Source of the DNA: Schwartzia succinivorans DSM 10502
GTDB taxonomy: Bacteria; Bacillota; Negativicutes; Selenomonadales; Selenomonadaceae
Direction of reading: 5' to 3'
DNA length: 64,000 nt
Assembly: GCF_900129225.1 (NCBI RefSeq)
Contig: NZ_FQUG01000010.1
Span: forward strand, 1 to 64,000
Part shown: positions 49,085 through 56,414 of the stretch, piece by piece
Numbering within the stretch: the first letter of the stretch is position 1
Layout of the letters: each line of letters opens with the position of its first letter
Made by a program: the position numbers and the translations under genes
Notes under the pieces: generated by a model
Told to the model about the DNA's origin: nothing
What the model saw: the letters and a program-made list of their open reading frames with translations, nothing else
Database searches by the model: none

Positions 49085-49876
49085 ATGGCGAGACCACCGA
49101 AGTGCCGATGTATCGGAGGATATCCCGACTTTTGGAGTTTTTCTCCTGATGATGAAAGCACTGAAGCACCTGTTATGCTGAGTCTTGATGAGTTTGAGAC
49201 AATACGCAGTATTGACTGGCTGGGGCAGAATCAGGAGGAATGTGCGCAGGAAATGCAGATTGCTCGGACGACAGTCACATCAATCTATGAAAGCTCCCGC
49301 AAAAAACTGGCAGATGCACTGGTAAACGGAAGACGCATTATTATTTCCGGCGGAAGCTATCGCCTGCGTGAGACGGAAGAATCTATACATATGAAAAAGA
49401 AGGGAAGCGGTGTAATGAGAATCGCAGTAACTTATGAAAACGGAGAGGTTTTTCAGCATTTCGGACATACACAGCAGTTCAAGCTGTATGATGTAAATAA
49501 CGGTACGATTGAAAAAGAAGAGGTCGTAGATACAAACGGCCAGGGACACGGCGCACTCGCAGGTTTTTTGAAGCAGGCAGAGGTCGATACACTCATTTGC
49601 GGAGGTATCGGCGGCGGTGCACAGATGGCACTGTCTGAAGCAGGCATCACTCTTTACGCGGGCTGCAGCGGTGAAGCAGATGAGGCCGTAAAAGCACTGA
49701 TTGCAGGAACGCTTGCACAGGTCGGTGAGGCAACATGCGACCATCATCACGGCGAAGAGCACCACTGCGGACATCATGGGGAAGGTCATGAACACCATCA
49801 TCACCATGAGGGCGGGCACTGTGGACACCATCATGAAGGCGGACATTGCGGCCATCACCATCATCATGAGGAATGA
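49085..49876 (+). CDS. DUF134 HTH fused to NifX/NifB-like domain with His-rich tail
   Basis: A 263-residue fusion. Residues 1-95 are DUF134, a sigma-factor-like helix-turn-helix (MARPPKCRCIGGYP..., LSLDEFETIRSIDWLGQNQEECAQEMQIARTTVTSIYESSRKKLADAL). Residues 110-220 match the dinitrogenase iron-molybdenum cofactor domain (RIAVTYENGEVFQHFGHTQQFKLYDV...GGIGGGAQMALSEAGITLYAGCSGEADEAVKAL). Residues 222-263 are His/Cys/Gly-rich (repeats of EGGHCGHHH). It may sense or carry a metal cluster and control its own promoter. A ferredoxin gene follows after two bases. Confidence 0.9.
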   Translation: MARPPKCRCIGGYPDFWSFSPDDESTEAPVMLSLDEFETIRSIDWLGQNQEECAQEMQIARTTVTSIYESSRKKLADALVNGRRIIISGGSYRLRETEESIHMKKKGSGVMRIAVTYENGEVFQHFGHTQQFKLYDVNNGTIEKEEVVDTNGQGHGALAGFLKQAEVDTLICGGIGGGAQMALSEAGITLYAGCSGEADEAVKALIAGTLAQVGEATCDHHHGEEHHCGHHGEGHEHHHHHEGGHCGHHHEGGHCGHHHHHEE

Positions 49877-49878
49877 TT

Positions 49879-50064
49879 ATGAAGTACAAAGTAGATGACT
49901 CCTGTGTTTGCTGCGGAGCATGTACTGCTGTTTGCCCGACAGTATTTTTTATGGGAGACAACGGCCGCGTGGCAGCAATAGCAGATGATGTGCCGGAGGA
50001 TGTCCTTGAGGATGCCGAGGATGCCATGGGCGGCTGCCCTGTCGGTGCTATCCATACTGTATGA
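49879..50064 (+). CDS. Small single-cluster [4Fe-4S] ferredoxin
   Basis: A 61-residue ferredoxin: CVCCGACTAVCP provides three cluster ligands of CxxCxxC type plus nearby cysteines, and GGCPVGAI provides the fourth. The rest is acidic, without a second cluster. The start at 49879 has GAGGAA upstream, overlapping the end of the preceding gene. It probably passes electrons to, or works with, the DUF134/NifX-like protein. Confidence 0.9.
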   Translation: MKYKVDDSCVCCGACTAVCPTVFFMGDNGRVAAIADDVPEDVLEDAEDAMGGCPVGAIHTV

Positions 50065-50170
50065 AATCAGTAAGATTTTAAAAAGACCGTGGTGCTTAAT
50101 AAGCGCCGCGGCTTTTTTGATGTATGCGTAAATATATGGTAGGATGAATGGAGTGAAAGGTGGTTTTAAA

Positions 50171-50821
50171 ATGAGTAATGAAGCTCAAACAGATATGAGC
50201 ATAACACAAAAGGGAAATCCGGGGAAACCTGAAGGTGAAGCAGGAGAACTTATGCTTGAGCGAATGAACCGCGAGCATTACGAAGTCACGGGCTGGGGAT
50301 TATCATTTTTCGATTTTGATGCATTGGACTGCGTGCTGGATATAGGCTGCGGCGGAGGCATGACACTCAGCCGGATAGCAGAGCAAGTCACGCGGGGGAC
50401 GTTGTACGGCGTAGATTATTCTTCGCTTTCGGTTGCAAAATCCAAGGAGTTTAACAAGGAACTTGTAGCATGCGGACGCATGAAAATTGTTGAAGGGTCT
50501 GTTGATGCCCTGCCGTTTAACGACAGGAGCTTTGATAAAATCACGACTGTAGAAAGCTTTTATTTCTGGCCTGCACCGGAAAAAAGTCTGGCAGAGGTGT
50601 ACCGTGTGTTGAAGCCCGGCGGAGTGTTTATACTTATTGCAGATATCCATGGAGCAGCTGAACTGACGGAGGAGCAGCTGGAAAATATACGCAGGTATGA
50701 CCTTAGAAATCCGGCTCCAAACGAGTTCAAAACACTTTTCAGTGCAGCAGGATTTGATGAGGTAACTGTCCATCTGAAGAACGGAACCTCCTGGATTGCT
50801 GTTGAAGGTTTGCGAAAGTAA
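50171..50821 (+). CDS. Class I SAM-dependent methyltransferase
   Basis: A 216-residue methyltransferase (UbiE/Methyltransf_11 type): motif I VLDIGCGGGMTLSRIA, YGVDYS acidic loop, GSVDALPFNDRSFDKITTVESFYFW, and LKPGGVFILIADIHG. The substrate is unknown. The start at 50171 has AAAGGTGG upstream. It is separate from the ferredoxin gene by about 105 bases that include a CCGTGG/CCGCGG-type imperfect hairpin with a T tract near 50085-50118. Confidence 0.85.
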   Translation: MSNEAQTDMSITQKGNPGKPEGEAGELMLERMNREHYEVTGWGLSFFDFDALDCVLDIGCGGGMTLSRIAEQVTRGTLYGVDYSSLSVAKSKEFNKELVACGRMKIVEGSVDALPFNDRSFDKITTVESFYFWPAPEKSLAEVYRVLKPGGVFILIADIHGAAELTEEQLENIRRYDLRNPAPNEFKTLFSAAGFDEVTVHLKNGTSWIAVEGLRK

Positions 50822-50854
50822 TGTTCGCTGTGAAATATCCATTGACAATATATG

Positions 50855-50889
50855 AAAAAAGCCGAGCGAAATTTTCGCCCGGCTTTTTT
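50855..50889. terminator. Bidirectional terminator between methyltransferase and arsR
   Basis: AAAAAAGCCG(A)GCG / CGC(C)CGGCTTTTTT stem with T tracts on both strands. Confidence 0.92.
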
Positions 50890-51250
50890 AGTCCATACAT
50901 GATATACTTGCTATCTGCTCTATACCGTGGTGCAGTGATGCGACAAGGTCGGTGTCGGCTGCACGGTAGAACATTTCTTTTCCTTTTCTGTTAGATACTA
51001 TCAGACCTGCGCTTTTTAAAAGACGAAGGTGATGGGATACTGCAGGACTTGACATATCCATTGCAGAGGCAATGTTCTGTACGCATTCCTCTGCGTGGCA
51101 TAAAAGCCAGAAAATACGAAGGCGGCTTGGATCTCCAAGCTGCTTCATGGCCTCAGAGACGGCAGCAATAGTCTCTACGGACGGGATATGCCCGACAAGC
51201 TCTTCTTCTGACATGTCGTGAAGATGGGGAAGATGTTGGCGTTCATTCAT
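50888..51250 (-). CDS. ArsR/SmtB-family metal-responsive repressor
   Basis: A 120-residue winged-helix repressor: QLGDPSRLRIFWLLCHAEECVQNIASAMDMSSPAVSHHLRLLKSAGLIVSNRKGKEMFY. The Cys pair in CHAEEC lies at the alpha-3 metal site, as in CadC/ArsR; the C-terminal SLHHGIEQIASISC could provide an alpha-5 site. TTAGGAGGAA precedes the start. It is divergent from the HMA protein and Zn/Cd ATPase genes, whose promoter has an ATTAAAC/GTTTAAT palindrome, the likely operator. Confidence 0.9.
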   Translation of the reverse strand: MNERQHLPHLHDMSEEELVGHIPSVETIAAVSEAMKQLGDPSRLRIFWLLCHAEECVQNIASAMDMSSPAVSHHLRLLKSAGLIVSNRKGKEMFYRAADTDLVASLHHGIEQIASISCMD

Positions 51251-51333
51251 TGTATTTCCTCCTAAGAGATATACTAATACAAGTATATCATGGTTTTTTT
51301 TATTTGTTGCATGTGATATTTTAAAAAAAAGAA

Positions 51334-51390
51334 TTGACAGGAATGAAAATTTCGGTTATTATCAATATAACGATTAAACAATCGTTTAAT
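51334..51390 (+). promoter_or_regulatory. ATPase operon promoter and ArsR-type operator
   Basis: Perfect TTGACA (51334-51339), 17-base spacer, TATTAT (51357-51362), then a perfect palindrome ATTAAAC-AATC-GTTTAAT at 51373-51390, directly at and after the expected transcription start. A repressor there would block the promoter. Confidence 0.85.
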
Positions 51391-51430
51391 TGAACTAAAT
51401 ACATAATACAACATATGGGAGGAATTTACA

Positions 51431-51649
51431 ATGAAGAAATCTTACAAAATCGAAGTCGACTGCGCAAACTGCGCAAACCTCATGGAGGATGCAGCTAAGA
51501 AGACGGAAGGCGTTGCTGATGCAGTCGTAAATTTCATGGCACTCAAGATGAAGGTTGAGTTCGAGGAGGGTGCTGATCCGAAGCAGGTTATGGAAAATGT
51601 CCGTGCTAACTGCAAAAAGGTCGAGGAAGACTGCGAAGTCTTCATCTGA
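51431..51649 (+). CDS. Stand-alone heavy-metal-associated (HMA) domain protein
   Basis: A 72-residue HMA protein (KSYKIEVDCANCANLMEDAAKKTEGV...). The metal site is DCANC, the form found in N-terminal domains of Zn/Cd/Pb ATPases, preceded by Asp as is common for Zn(II). Further cysteines occur near the C-terminus (NCKKVEEDCEV). The adjoining ATPase lacks its own HMA domain, so this is likely its detached metal-binding module, made from the same transcript. Confidence 0.9.
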   Translation: MKKSYKIEVDCANCANLMEDAAKKTEGVADAVVNFMALKMKVEFEEGADPKQVMENVRANCKKVEEDCEVFI

Positions 51650-51660
51650 GGTGAAGCAAC

Positions 51661-53568
51661 ATGAACGCTAAACAGAAGAAAAATTTAATTCGCATCGCTG
51701 TTTCGGGCGCGATGATGTTGGCGTTGGAATTCGTGCCGGTCGAAGGACTGGCACGTTTTGTCCTTTATATGATTCCATACCTCATCATCGGGTATGATAT
51801 CCTCATTAAAGCATTTCAGGGTATCAAAAACCGTCAGGCCTTTGACGAAAGCCTTTTGATGGCTATCGCGACAATCGGTGCTATTTCCCTTGCGCTTTAT
51901 GATAACGGTGATTACACGGAAGCCATTGCTGTTATGTGGTTTTATCAGATTGGTGAGTGGTTTCAGAGCTATGCGGTGGGCAAAAGCCGCAATGACATCA
52001 GCGCTCTTATGGACATCGTTCCGGATACGGCAAACGTAGAGGGCGAGGACGGACAGCTTGAAGAGGTCGACCCGGACGATGTAGAGGTTGGCTCTGTTAT
52101 CGTTGTCCGCCCGGGTGAACGCGTACCTATCGACGGTGTTGTCATTGACGGTACATCTTCCCTTGATACATCTGCGCTTACAGGTGAGGCTGTTCCGCGT
52201 ACGATTAAAAAGGGTGAGGATGTTGCCAGCGGCTGCATCAATCTCAGCGGCGTTTTGAAAATCCGCACAACGAAGGAATTCGGCGAATCCACGGCTTCGA
52301 AGATTATGGAGCTTATCGAGGATGCAGGCAGCCGCAAAGCAAAAACAGAGAAATTCATCACGCGTTTTGCACGCGTTTATACTCCGATTGTTACAGGACT
52401 CGCGGTGCTTCTGGCATTTGTCATGCCGCTTTATCACATCGCAACAGGCGCTCCTGCAGAGTGGAGCACATGGATTTACCGTGCGCTTATCTTCCTCATC
52501 ATGAGCTGCCCATGTGCTCTGGTCGTCAGCGTACCTCTCAGTTTCTTTGCAGGTATCGGTACGGCAAGCCGCGAAGGTGTTCTTGTTAAAGGTGCAAGCT
52601 ATCTTGAGGCACTTGCAAGTACGAAGACTGTTGTTTTCGATAAAACGGGTACGCTCACGAAGGGCGTGTTCGATGTGACGGGCATCCATGCCGATGACAT
52701 CGATAAGGATATGCTTCTGCACATGGCGGCGCATGTAGAGCGTCACAGCAGTCATCCGATTGCTGTATCGCTTCGCAACGCGTTTGCTCATGAGGCAGAT
52801 TCCTGCAGCGTCGAAGACGTAGAGGAATTTGCAGGACAGGGCGTCCGGGCAAAGGTCAACGGCAAGGTTGTGTATGCGGGTAACGAAAAGATGATGGCAA
52901 CCGCAGGCGTTGAGACTCACGGCTGTGAAAACGAGCCTGTCGGTGCGCTCATTCATGTGGCAATCGACGGAAAATATGCAGGTCATATCATCATCAGTGA
53001 CGTTGTTAAAGATCACAGCGTACAGGCCCTCAAGGAGCTTAAAAAAGCAGGTGTGCGCCAGAATGTTATGCTCACGGGTGATGTTAAGGAAGTCGGCGAA
53101 AGAGTTGCAAAGGATATAGGTATTGACCGTGTATGCACGGATCTTCTGCCACAGGATAAGGTCGCGAAATTTGAGGAAATCCTCAAAGAGCGTAAAGACG
53201 AAAACGAAATGACGGCATTTGTCGGTGACGGTATAAATGACGCACCGGTGCTCCGCCGTGCGGATATCGGTATCGCTATGGGTGCAATGGGAAGTGATGC
53301 AGCTATTGAGGCAGCAGACGTCGTACTCATGGACGACGATCCGCTGAAAATTCCGACGGCAATGCGCATTGCAAGAAAATGCATGGCGATTGTCCGTGAG
53401 AATATCTGGTTTGCAATCGGAATAAAGGTTGTCTGCCTGATTCTCGGTGCTGTCGGTATGGCAAATATGTGGTTTGCAATTTTTGCTGACGTAGGCGTAA
53501 CAGTGCTCGCAGTTCTGAATGCGTTCCGCTGCATGTTTGTCAAAGGTATAAAACCTGAAAACGTATAA
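51661..53568 (+). CDS. zntA: Zinc/cadmium-exporting P1B-type ATPase without N-terminal HMA domain
   Basis: A 635-residue P1B-2-type ATPase: SCPCALVVSVPLS membrane motif (CPC), TGEA actuator (ALTGEAVPR), DKTGT phosphorylation site, [15 protein letters not shown], and the last helix with Lys/Asp (GIKVVCLILG...FADVGVTVLAVLNAFR) typical of Zn/Cd pumps. It lacks the N-terminal HMA domain, which is encoded just upstream. It expels Zn(II), Cd(II) or Pb(II) from the cytoplasm. Controlled with the HMA gene by the divergent ArsR. Confidence 0.92.
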   Translation: MNAKQKKNLIRIAVSGAMMLALEFVPVEGLARFVLYMIPYLIIGYDILIKAFQGIKNRQAFDESLLMAIATIGAISLALYDNGDYTEAIAVMWFYQIGEWFQSYAVGKSRNDISALMDIVPDTANVEGEDGQLEEVDPDDVEVGSVIVVRPGERVPIDGVVIDGTSSLDTSALTGEAVPRTIKKGEDVASGCINLSGVLKIRTTKEFGESTASKIMELIEDAGSRKAKTEKFITRFARVYTPIVTGLAVLLAFVMPLYHIATGAPAEWSTWIYRALIFLIMSCPCALVVSVPLSFFAGIGTASREGVLVKGASYLEALASTKTVVFDKTGTLTKGVFDVTGIHADDIDKDMLLHMAAHVERHSSHPIAVSLRNAFAHEADSCSVEDVEEFAGQGVRAKVNGKVVYAGNEKMMATAGVETHGCENEPVGALIHVAIDGKYAGHIIISDVVKDHSVQALKELKKAGVRQNVMLTGDVKEVGERVAKDIGIDRVCTDLLPQDKVAKFEEILKERKDENEMTAFVGDGINDAPVLRRADIGIAMGAMGSDAAIEAADVVLMDDDPLKIPTAMRIARKCMAIVRENIWFAIGIKVVCLILGAVGMANMWFAIFADVGVTVLAVLNAFRCMFVKGIKPENV

Positions 53569-53649
53569 AGCTTTCAAAAGGATGTGTGGGAAACCATGCA
53601 TCCTTTTTCTTTTGGAAAACAAAGGGTATACTATGATGGGGGTGAAAAT

Positions 53650-54267
53650 ATGGCGTATTGCGACTGGGCAGGCTGTAACGGAAAAATGCAGCGCTATCAT
53701 GATGAGGAATGGGGAATTCCCCTTCATGACGACATAAAGCAGTTCGAGTTCCTTATGATGGAAGCCATGCAGTGTGGACTTAACTGGAACATGATGATAC
53801 AGAAACGTGAAATTTTTCATGAATGCTTTGCGGACTTCGATTTTGATAAAATAGCAGCATTTGACGAAAAAGACGTGCAGAGAATCATGGAAGCACCGGG
53901 AATGATACGCTCCCCGATGAAAATCCGTGCTGTCATACATAATGCCCGCTGCTTCCAAAAACTGCGCGAGGAGTGGGGAAGCTTTTCAAACTACATATGG
54001 CATTGGTCTGACGGGAAAACTATTCTATATGACCATCACGCCGAGGGCATGATACCTGCAAGCAACGGCCTTTCAGTAAAAATCAGCAGGGACCTTAAAA
54101 AACGCGGCTTCAAATATCTCGGACCTGTGACGATATATTCACATTTGCAGGCGTGTGGGATAATCAATGATCATGACAAAAACTGCAAAAGATACAGTTA
54201 TATAAACGAAAATTTTCCGACTGTAAGAAAGAAACGCCTGTTGGAGAAGGATGCAAGGCAGTTTTGA
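53650..54267 (+). CDS. tag: DNA-3-methyladenine glycosylase I
   Basis: A 205-residue Tag enzyme removing 3-methyladenine from DNA. The zinc-snap residues are visible: Cys near the start (MAYCDW), His in RYHDEEWG, and the C-terminal His/Cys pair (SHLQACGIINDHDKNC). The catalytic Glu lies in MMEAMQCGLNWNMMIQKRE. The start at 53650 has GGGGGTG upstream; the longer frame from 53584 lacks a good site. Confidence 0.92.
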   Translation: MAYCDWAGCNGKMQRYHDEEWGIPLHDDIKQFEFLMMEAMQCGLNWNMMIQKREIFHECFADFDFDKIAAFDEKDVQRIMEAPGMIRSPMKIRAVIHNARCFQKLREEWGSFSNYIWHWSDGKTILYDHHAEGMIPASNGLSVKISRDLKKRGFKYLGPVTIYSHLQACGIINDHDKNCKRYSYINENFPTVRKKRLLEKDARQF

Positions 54268-54313
54268 CTGTTGAAGCTTTAAGAAATCTCTGATATAATC
54301 TATATCGTTACTT

Positions 54314-54390
54314 GCGGTTGTAGCTCAGTTGGATAGAGCATCTGCCTCCTAAGCAGAGGGTCGACGGTTCGACTCCGCCCAATCGCACCA
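54314..54390 (+). tRNA. tRNA-Arg (anticodon CCU)
   Basis: Cloverleaf: acceptor GCGGTTG/CAATCGC (one G-T pair), D arm GCTC..GAGC, anticodon stem TCTGC/GCAGA with loop CTCCTAA, T arm GACGG-TTCGACT-CCGCC, encoded ACCA end. The T stem has an A-C mismatch at its second pair. This may be a real variant or a trace of a recombination event in the 3' half. Confidence 0.94.
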
Positions 54391-54446
54391 TGAAATTAAA
54401 ATCCTCGAAAGCCTTTGCGGATAAGGTTTCCGAGGATTTTTGTTTT
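54389..54446 (+). terminator. Terminator after tRNA-Arg, copy A of a direct repeat
   Basis: AAAATCCTCGAAA / TTTCCGAGGATTTT stem followed by T. The block from TGAAATTAAAATCC to GGATTTTT is repeated with about 80% identity at 55191-55246, sharing AAGCCTTT and GATAAGGTTT. Confidence 0.8.
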
Positions 54447-54492
54447 TGCATGAAATGGGAGCAGTAGTGCCAAAAAAAGGGTCATTTTTTGC

Positions 54493-54519
54493 AATTTGGG
54501 CGCAATTTGGGCGCAATTA
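54493..54519. repeat. Short tandem repeat in the tRNA-Arg flank
   Basis: CAATTTGGGCG occurs twice in tandem and begins a third time. On the minus strand the frame reads NCAQIAQIAK-like residues, which could be a leftover integrase C-terminus near the tRNA. Two units are too few for a CRISPR array. Confidence 0.35.
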
Positions 54520-54546
54520 ATGACGTTGACCTCTGACTTCCTTCTT

Positions 54547-55065
54547 TCAGAACTCACGCTGGAGGCTGACGACTTTGCCGGCTATTGTTACGGGAAGTGT
54601 CCTTACCTGGTCACGGTCATAGAAGTGCGGCTTGTAGACGTCAGGATTGTTGGCGGTCAGGAGAAAGCCTTTATCGGTTATGGAGAGATGTTTTACTGTG
54701 GCTGTTGTTTCTATCATAATAACGATATTATCCTTGGTGTTGATGCGGGATGGGTCAATAACAGAATCCACAACGATAATATCCCCGTCAAGAATTTCGG
54801 GAATCATGGAAGTACCTTTTACCTTAAGACAGAAGCATTCCCCGTTACAGCGTTCCACAATGCTGCGGTTCACGGGAATATATTCACGGATATTCTGTTC
54901 AGCGTTTATTGGAATTCCTGCAGCGATGTCTCCAATGAGAGGTATGGGGCAGGTCTCGGAATCTTCCGGCTGGAGGGGTGGGGATTGAACTAAAGATTTT
55001 GCAAATTCGTCCATAGATAATTTATTCTTTTCTCTGTATTCGTGAATTGTATTTTCTAAAGTCAT
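54547..55065 (-). CDS. S24-peptidase repressor-like protein with truncated HTH
   Basis: A 172-residue protein of the LexA/CI-repressor type. The C-terminal S24 domain is intact: cleavage-like AAG in LIGDIAAGIP, catalytic Ser in KVKGTSMIPEILDGDIIVV, and a candidate Lys in TATVKHLSI. The N-terminal part (MTLENTIHEYREKNKLSMDEFAKSL) covers only the first helices of an XRE-type DNA-binding domain before a Pro-rich linker, so DNA binding is probably lost or altered. AAAGGACAC precedes the start at 55065. It lies between tRNA-Arg and a repeated terminator, which looks like the remains of an integrated element. Confidence 0.82.
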   Translation of the reverse strand: MTLENTIHEYREKNKLSMDEFAKSLVQSPPLQPEDSETCPIPLIGDIAAGIPINAEQNIREYIPVNRSIVERCNGECFCLKVKGTSMIPEILDGDIIVVDSVIDPSRINTKDNIVIMIETTATVKHLSITDKGFLLTANNPDVYKPHFYDRDQVRTLPVTIAGKVVSLQREF

Positions 55066-55190
55066 TACAAGTGTCCTTTCTGTACTGTTGTCATGTGGAG
55101 TATACAAAAATAAAATATTTATGTAAAGTCTGATTAACACTCTCTTAATGTAATGTATAGTTTATTTGTTTAAGAAAAATGAAGTGAAGC

Positions 55191-55246
55191 TATGAAAATT
55201 TAAAATCCCGCAAGCCTTTACTGATAAGGTTTGCGGGATTTTTTTA
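55191..55246. terminator. Terminator after cbiK, copy B of the direct repeat
   Basis: AAATCCCGCAA(A/G)CC-type stem: AATCCCGCAAGCC / GGTTTGCGGGATT. It shares its loop region and flanks with copy A at 54389-54446. On the minus strand it terminates cbiK. Confidence 0.8.
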
Positions 55247-56167
55247 TTCGTTTGATGTAAGAAGATTGTAGGCCTCGTCCGCGCGGTCTACGAAAATCTG
55301 GCGTATTGCGGCGTTTTCGCCCAAGCCGTGAATGTAGGTGCTTACTGTAAAACCCTCGGCTTCCAACTGTGATTTGTGGGAGTCGGGATCATCCCCTGCC
55401 ATATCGTTTGTCACATGATCTCCTGCAACCATCATGGCCGGCATGAGAGTGACATGCTTTATGCCGTCGCGTTTAAGACGCGGAATGATATCCGCAAGCG
55501 TGGGCCAGCCTTCTACCGTGTACATATAGACGTTTTTGATGCCTGCTGCATCAATACGTGTCTGAATCATGGTGTAAAAGGCGTTTGAAGGGTGAGGTGT
55601 GCCGTGCGCCATCAGAAGAACAGCTTCATCATCCTTGTTATCCGGAAGTTGTGTTTTCAACGCTTCGACAAACTGCTCAAAATCATCCCGTTGGTCTTCC
55701 TGTCCCATCCAGTAAAGAAGCGGTGTGCCCATTGTAATTTTTTTGAATTTATCCTTGTAGTGATCAAACACTGCCGTATTGTAGGCATATTCCATTCCGG
55801 GAAGGATATCAAGAGTTGTAAGTGCAACACGAGTATACCCTTCTGCTGCCAATTGGTCGAGTGCCTCTTCAGGAATAGGAATCTGCATGCCTTCATTGGC
55901 TTTTACACGGTCGATAATTATGTGTGAAGTGAACGCCAGGGCTACCTTGGTGTCAGGATGAGCCGATTGGATTTGGTCAACGGTGGCCTGTATGGTAGCT
56001 TTTCGAGTGCCCTTGAATGTTGTACCAAAGCTCATTACCAGTATCGCGTCTTTATCATCAAGATGCTGCAGCTCCGAGTTGATGTAGGAGAGCTCGCCTA
56101 TTTGAGATGCTCTGAGCAGAGAAGGCGTTGGAGCCTTTACTGCACTGTTTAGTTTGTACGTTGTCAT
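55244..56167 (-). CDS. cbiK: Sirohydrochlorin cobaltochelatase CbiK
   Basis: A 307-residue anaerobic cobaltochelatase that inserts Co(II) into sirohydrochlorin in early cobalamin synthesis. It shows VMSFGTTFKGTRKATI, the first metal histidine in LMAHGTPHPSNAFY, and the second in MMVAGDHVTNDMAGDD. No export signal is visible (N-terminus MTTYKLNSAVKAP), so it is cytoplasmic, unlike the periplasmic CbiK forms. The start at 56167 has CGGAGG upstream. No other cbi gene and no B12 riboswitch is next to it; it links functionally to the B12-controlled transporter at 11151. Confidence 0.93.
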   Translation of the reverse strand: MTTYKLNSAVKAPTPSLLRASQIGELSYINSELQHLDDKDAILVMSFGTTFKGTRKATIQATVDQIQSAHPDTKVALAFTSHIIIDRVKANEGMQIPIPEEALDQLAAEGYTRVALTTLDILPGMEYAYNTAVFDHYKDKFKKITMGTPLLYWMGQEDQRDDFEQFVEALKTQLPDNKDDEAVLLMAHGTPHPSNAFYTMIQTRIDAAGIKNVYMYTVEGWPTLADIIPRLKRDGIKHVTLMPAMMVAGDHVTNDMAGDDPDSHKSQLEAEGFTVSTYIHGLGENAAIRQIFVDRADEAYNLLTSNE

Positions 56168-56414
56168 CAGCCTCCGAAAATTGAAAATCTTACCACTAAA
56201 GAGTAAACCATGTAGTGGGTATATAGTCAATGGAGTAGGGGGGGATATTAAAAATATATTATGGGTTTTAACAGTTTTTTCATTGACAGCACGATGCTGT
56301 ATACAGGAGGCTGCAGGGTTGTTTTGCCATCTTGTCTGATGTATTATTGAGAAGTAAACAAATTGACAGGAAACTTTGTGGTAAGCGGGGTTTTCAAAAG
56401 GATGGGGCGGTAAA

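Noticed and set aside
49720-49870. Repetitive CATCATCAC/GGCGGACA-rich DNA that might look like a microsatellite or array
   Set aside because: It encodes the His-rich tail of the DUF134/NifX-like protein in frame.
51685-53958. 757-codon open frame on the minus strand opposite the Zn/Cd ATPase
   Set aside because: It is Cys/His/Arg-rich without domains, has no ribosome binding site, and is fully explained as the antisense of a strongly codon-biased gene.
54493-54519. Tandem CAATTTGGGCG units as a CRISPR or iteron array
   Set aside because: Only two full copies, no spacers and no cas or rep genes. No CRISPR array was seen anywhere in the window.
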